Shown: in pieces, positions 6,057 to 6,059 of the stretch
Position numbering within the stretch: position 1 is the first letter of the stretch
How the letters are laid out: each line of letters begins with the position of its first letter
Translations under genes and position numbers: made by a program
Assembly (NCBI GenBank): GCA_028282045.1
Contig: JANQIS010000049.1
Span: forward strand, 1 to 6,059
Reading direction: 5' to 3'
Length of the DNA: 6,059 nucleotides
Source: Gammaproteobacteria bacterium
GTDB taxonomy: Bacteria; Pseudomonadota; Gammaproteobacteria; Francisellales; CACEW01
Notes under the pieces: generated by a model
Told to the model about the DNA's origin: nothing
What the model saw: the letters and a program-made list of their open reading frames with translations, nothing else
Databases searched by the model: none

Positions 6057-6059
6057 CGC
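5846..6059. repeat. perfect 76-base inverted repeat at the right edge (probable fold-back chimera)
   Basis: Bases 5984-6059 are the exact reverse complement of 5846-5921, with a 62-base spacer and the symmetry centre at 5952/5953. Pairing continues past one G/T mismatch (5922/5983) for three more bases (5923-5925 with 5980-5982). Both arms lie in truA and the second destroys it. The repeat runs to the last base, so its true outer end is not seen. Strand-switching during amplification or mis-assembly explains it best. Confidence 0.93.

Overview
The window reads as a piece of a gammaproteobacterial chromosome of moderate GC. SerS and FabI align closely, residue by residue, with the Escherichia coli proteins as I remember them. 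The left edge carries the end of what looks like a large NAD-dependent glutamate dehydrogenase. Genus cannot be assigned from the sequence alone. There is no mobile element, CRISPR array, tRNA or rRNA that I can support.

Layout. Bases 2-238 (+) are the 3' end of the glutamate dehydrogenase gene. It converges on, and overlaps by 4 bases, a minus-strand cluster transcribed right to left: serS (seryl-tRNA synthetase, 3141-1864), fabI (enoyl-ACP reductase, 1849-1055) and an lplA-like lipoate-protein ligase (1044-235). Spacings of 14 and 10 bases make this a likely operon joining tRNA charging, fatty-acid elongation and lipoate attachment. A 242-base AT-rich divergent intergenic region follows. 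Next is a plus-strand gene for a small protein with a PAS-like domain and no output domain (3384-3971). It converges, with a 19-base gap, on a minus-strand pair: an exported SH3b-domain protein (4551-3991) and, upstream of it, an unrecognised 339-residue protein (5618-4599) built on an internal duplication. A 165-base divergent promoter region separates that pair from truA (tRNA pseudouridine synthase), which starts at 5784 (+).

The right edge is not normal sequence. Bases 5984-6059 are an exact reverse complement of 5846-5921, so truA runs into an antisense copy of its own first third and stops at 6056. This looks like a fold-back chimera of the kind made by whole-genome amplification or mis-assembly at a contig end, not biology. 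The genuine truA part ends at about base 5983.

Most of the window is housekeeping. The parts least explained by known families are the duplicated 339-residue protein with its SH3b neighbour, and the stand-alone PAS protein. I found no convincing evidence of a new multi-gene system.
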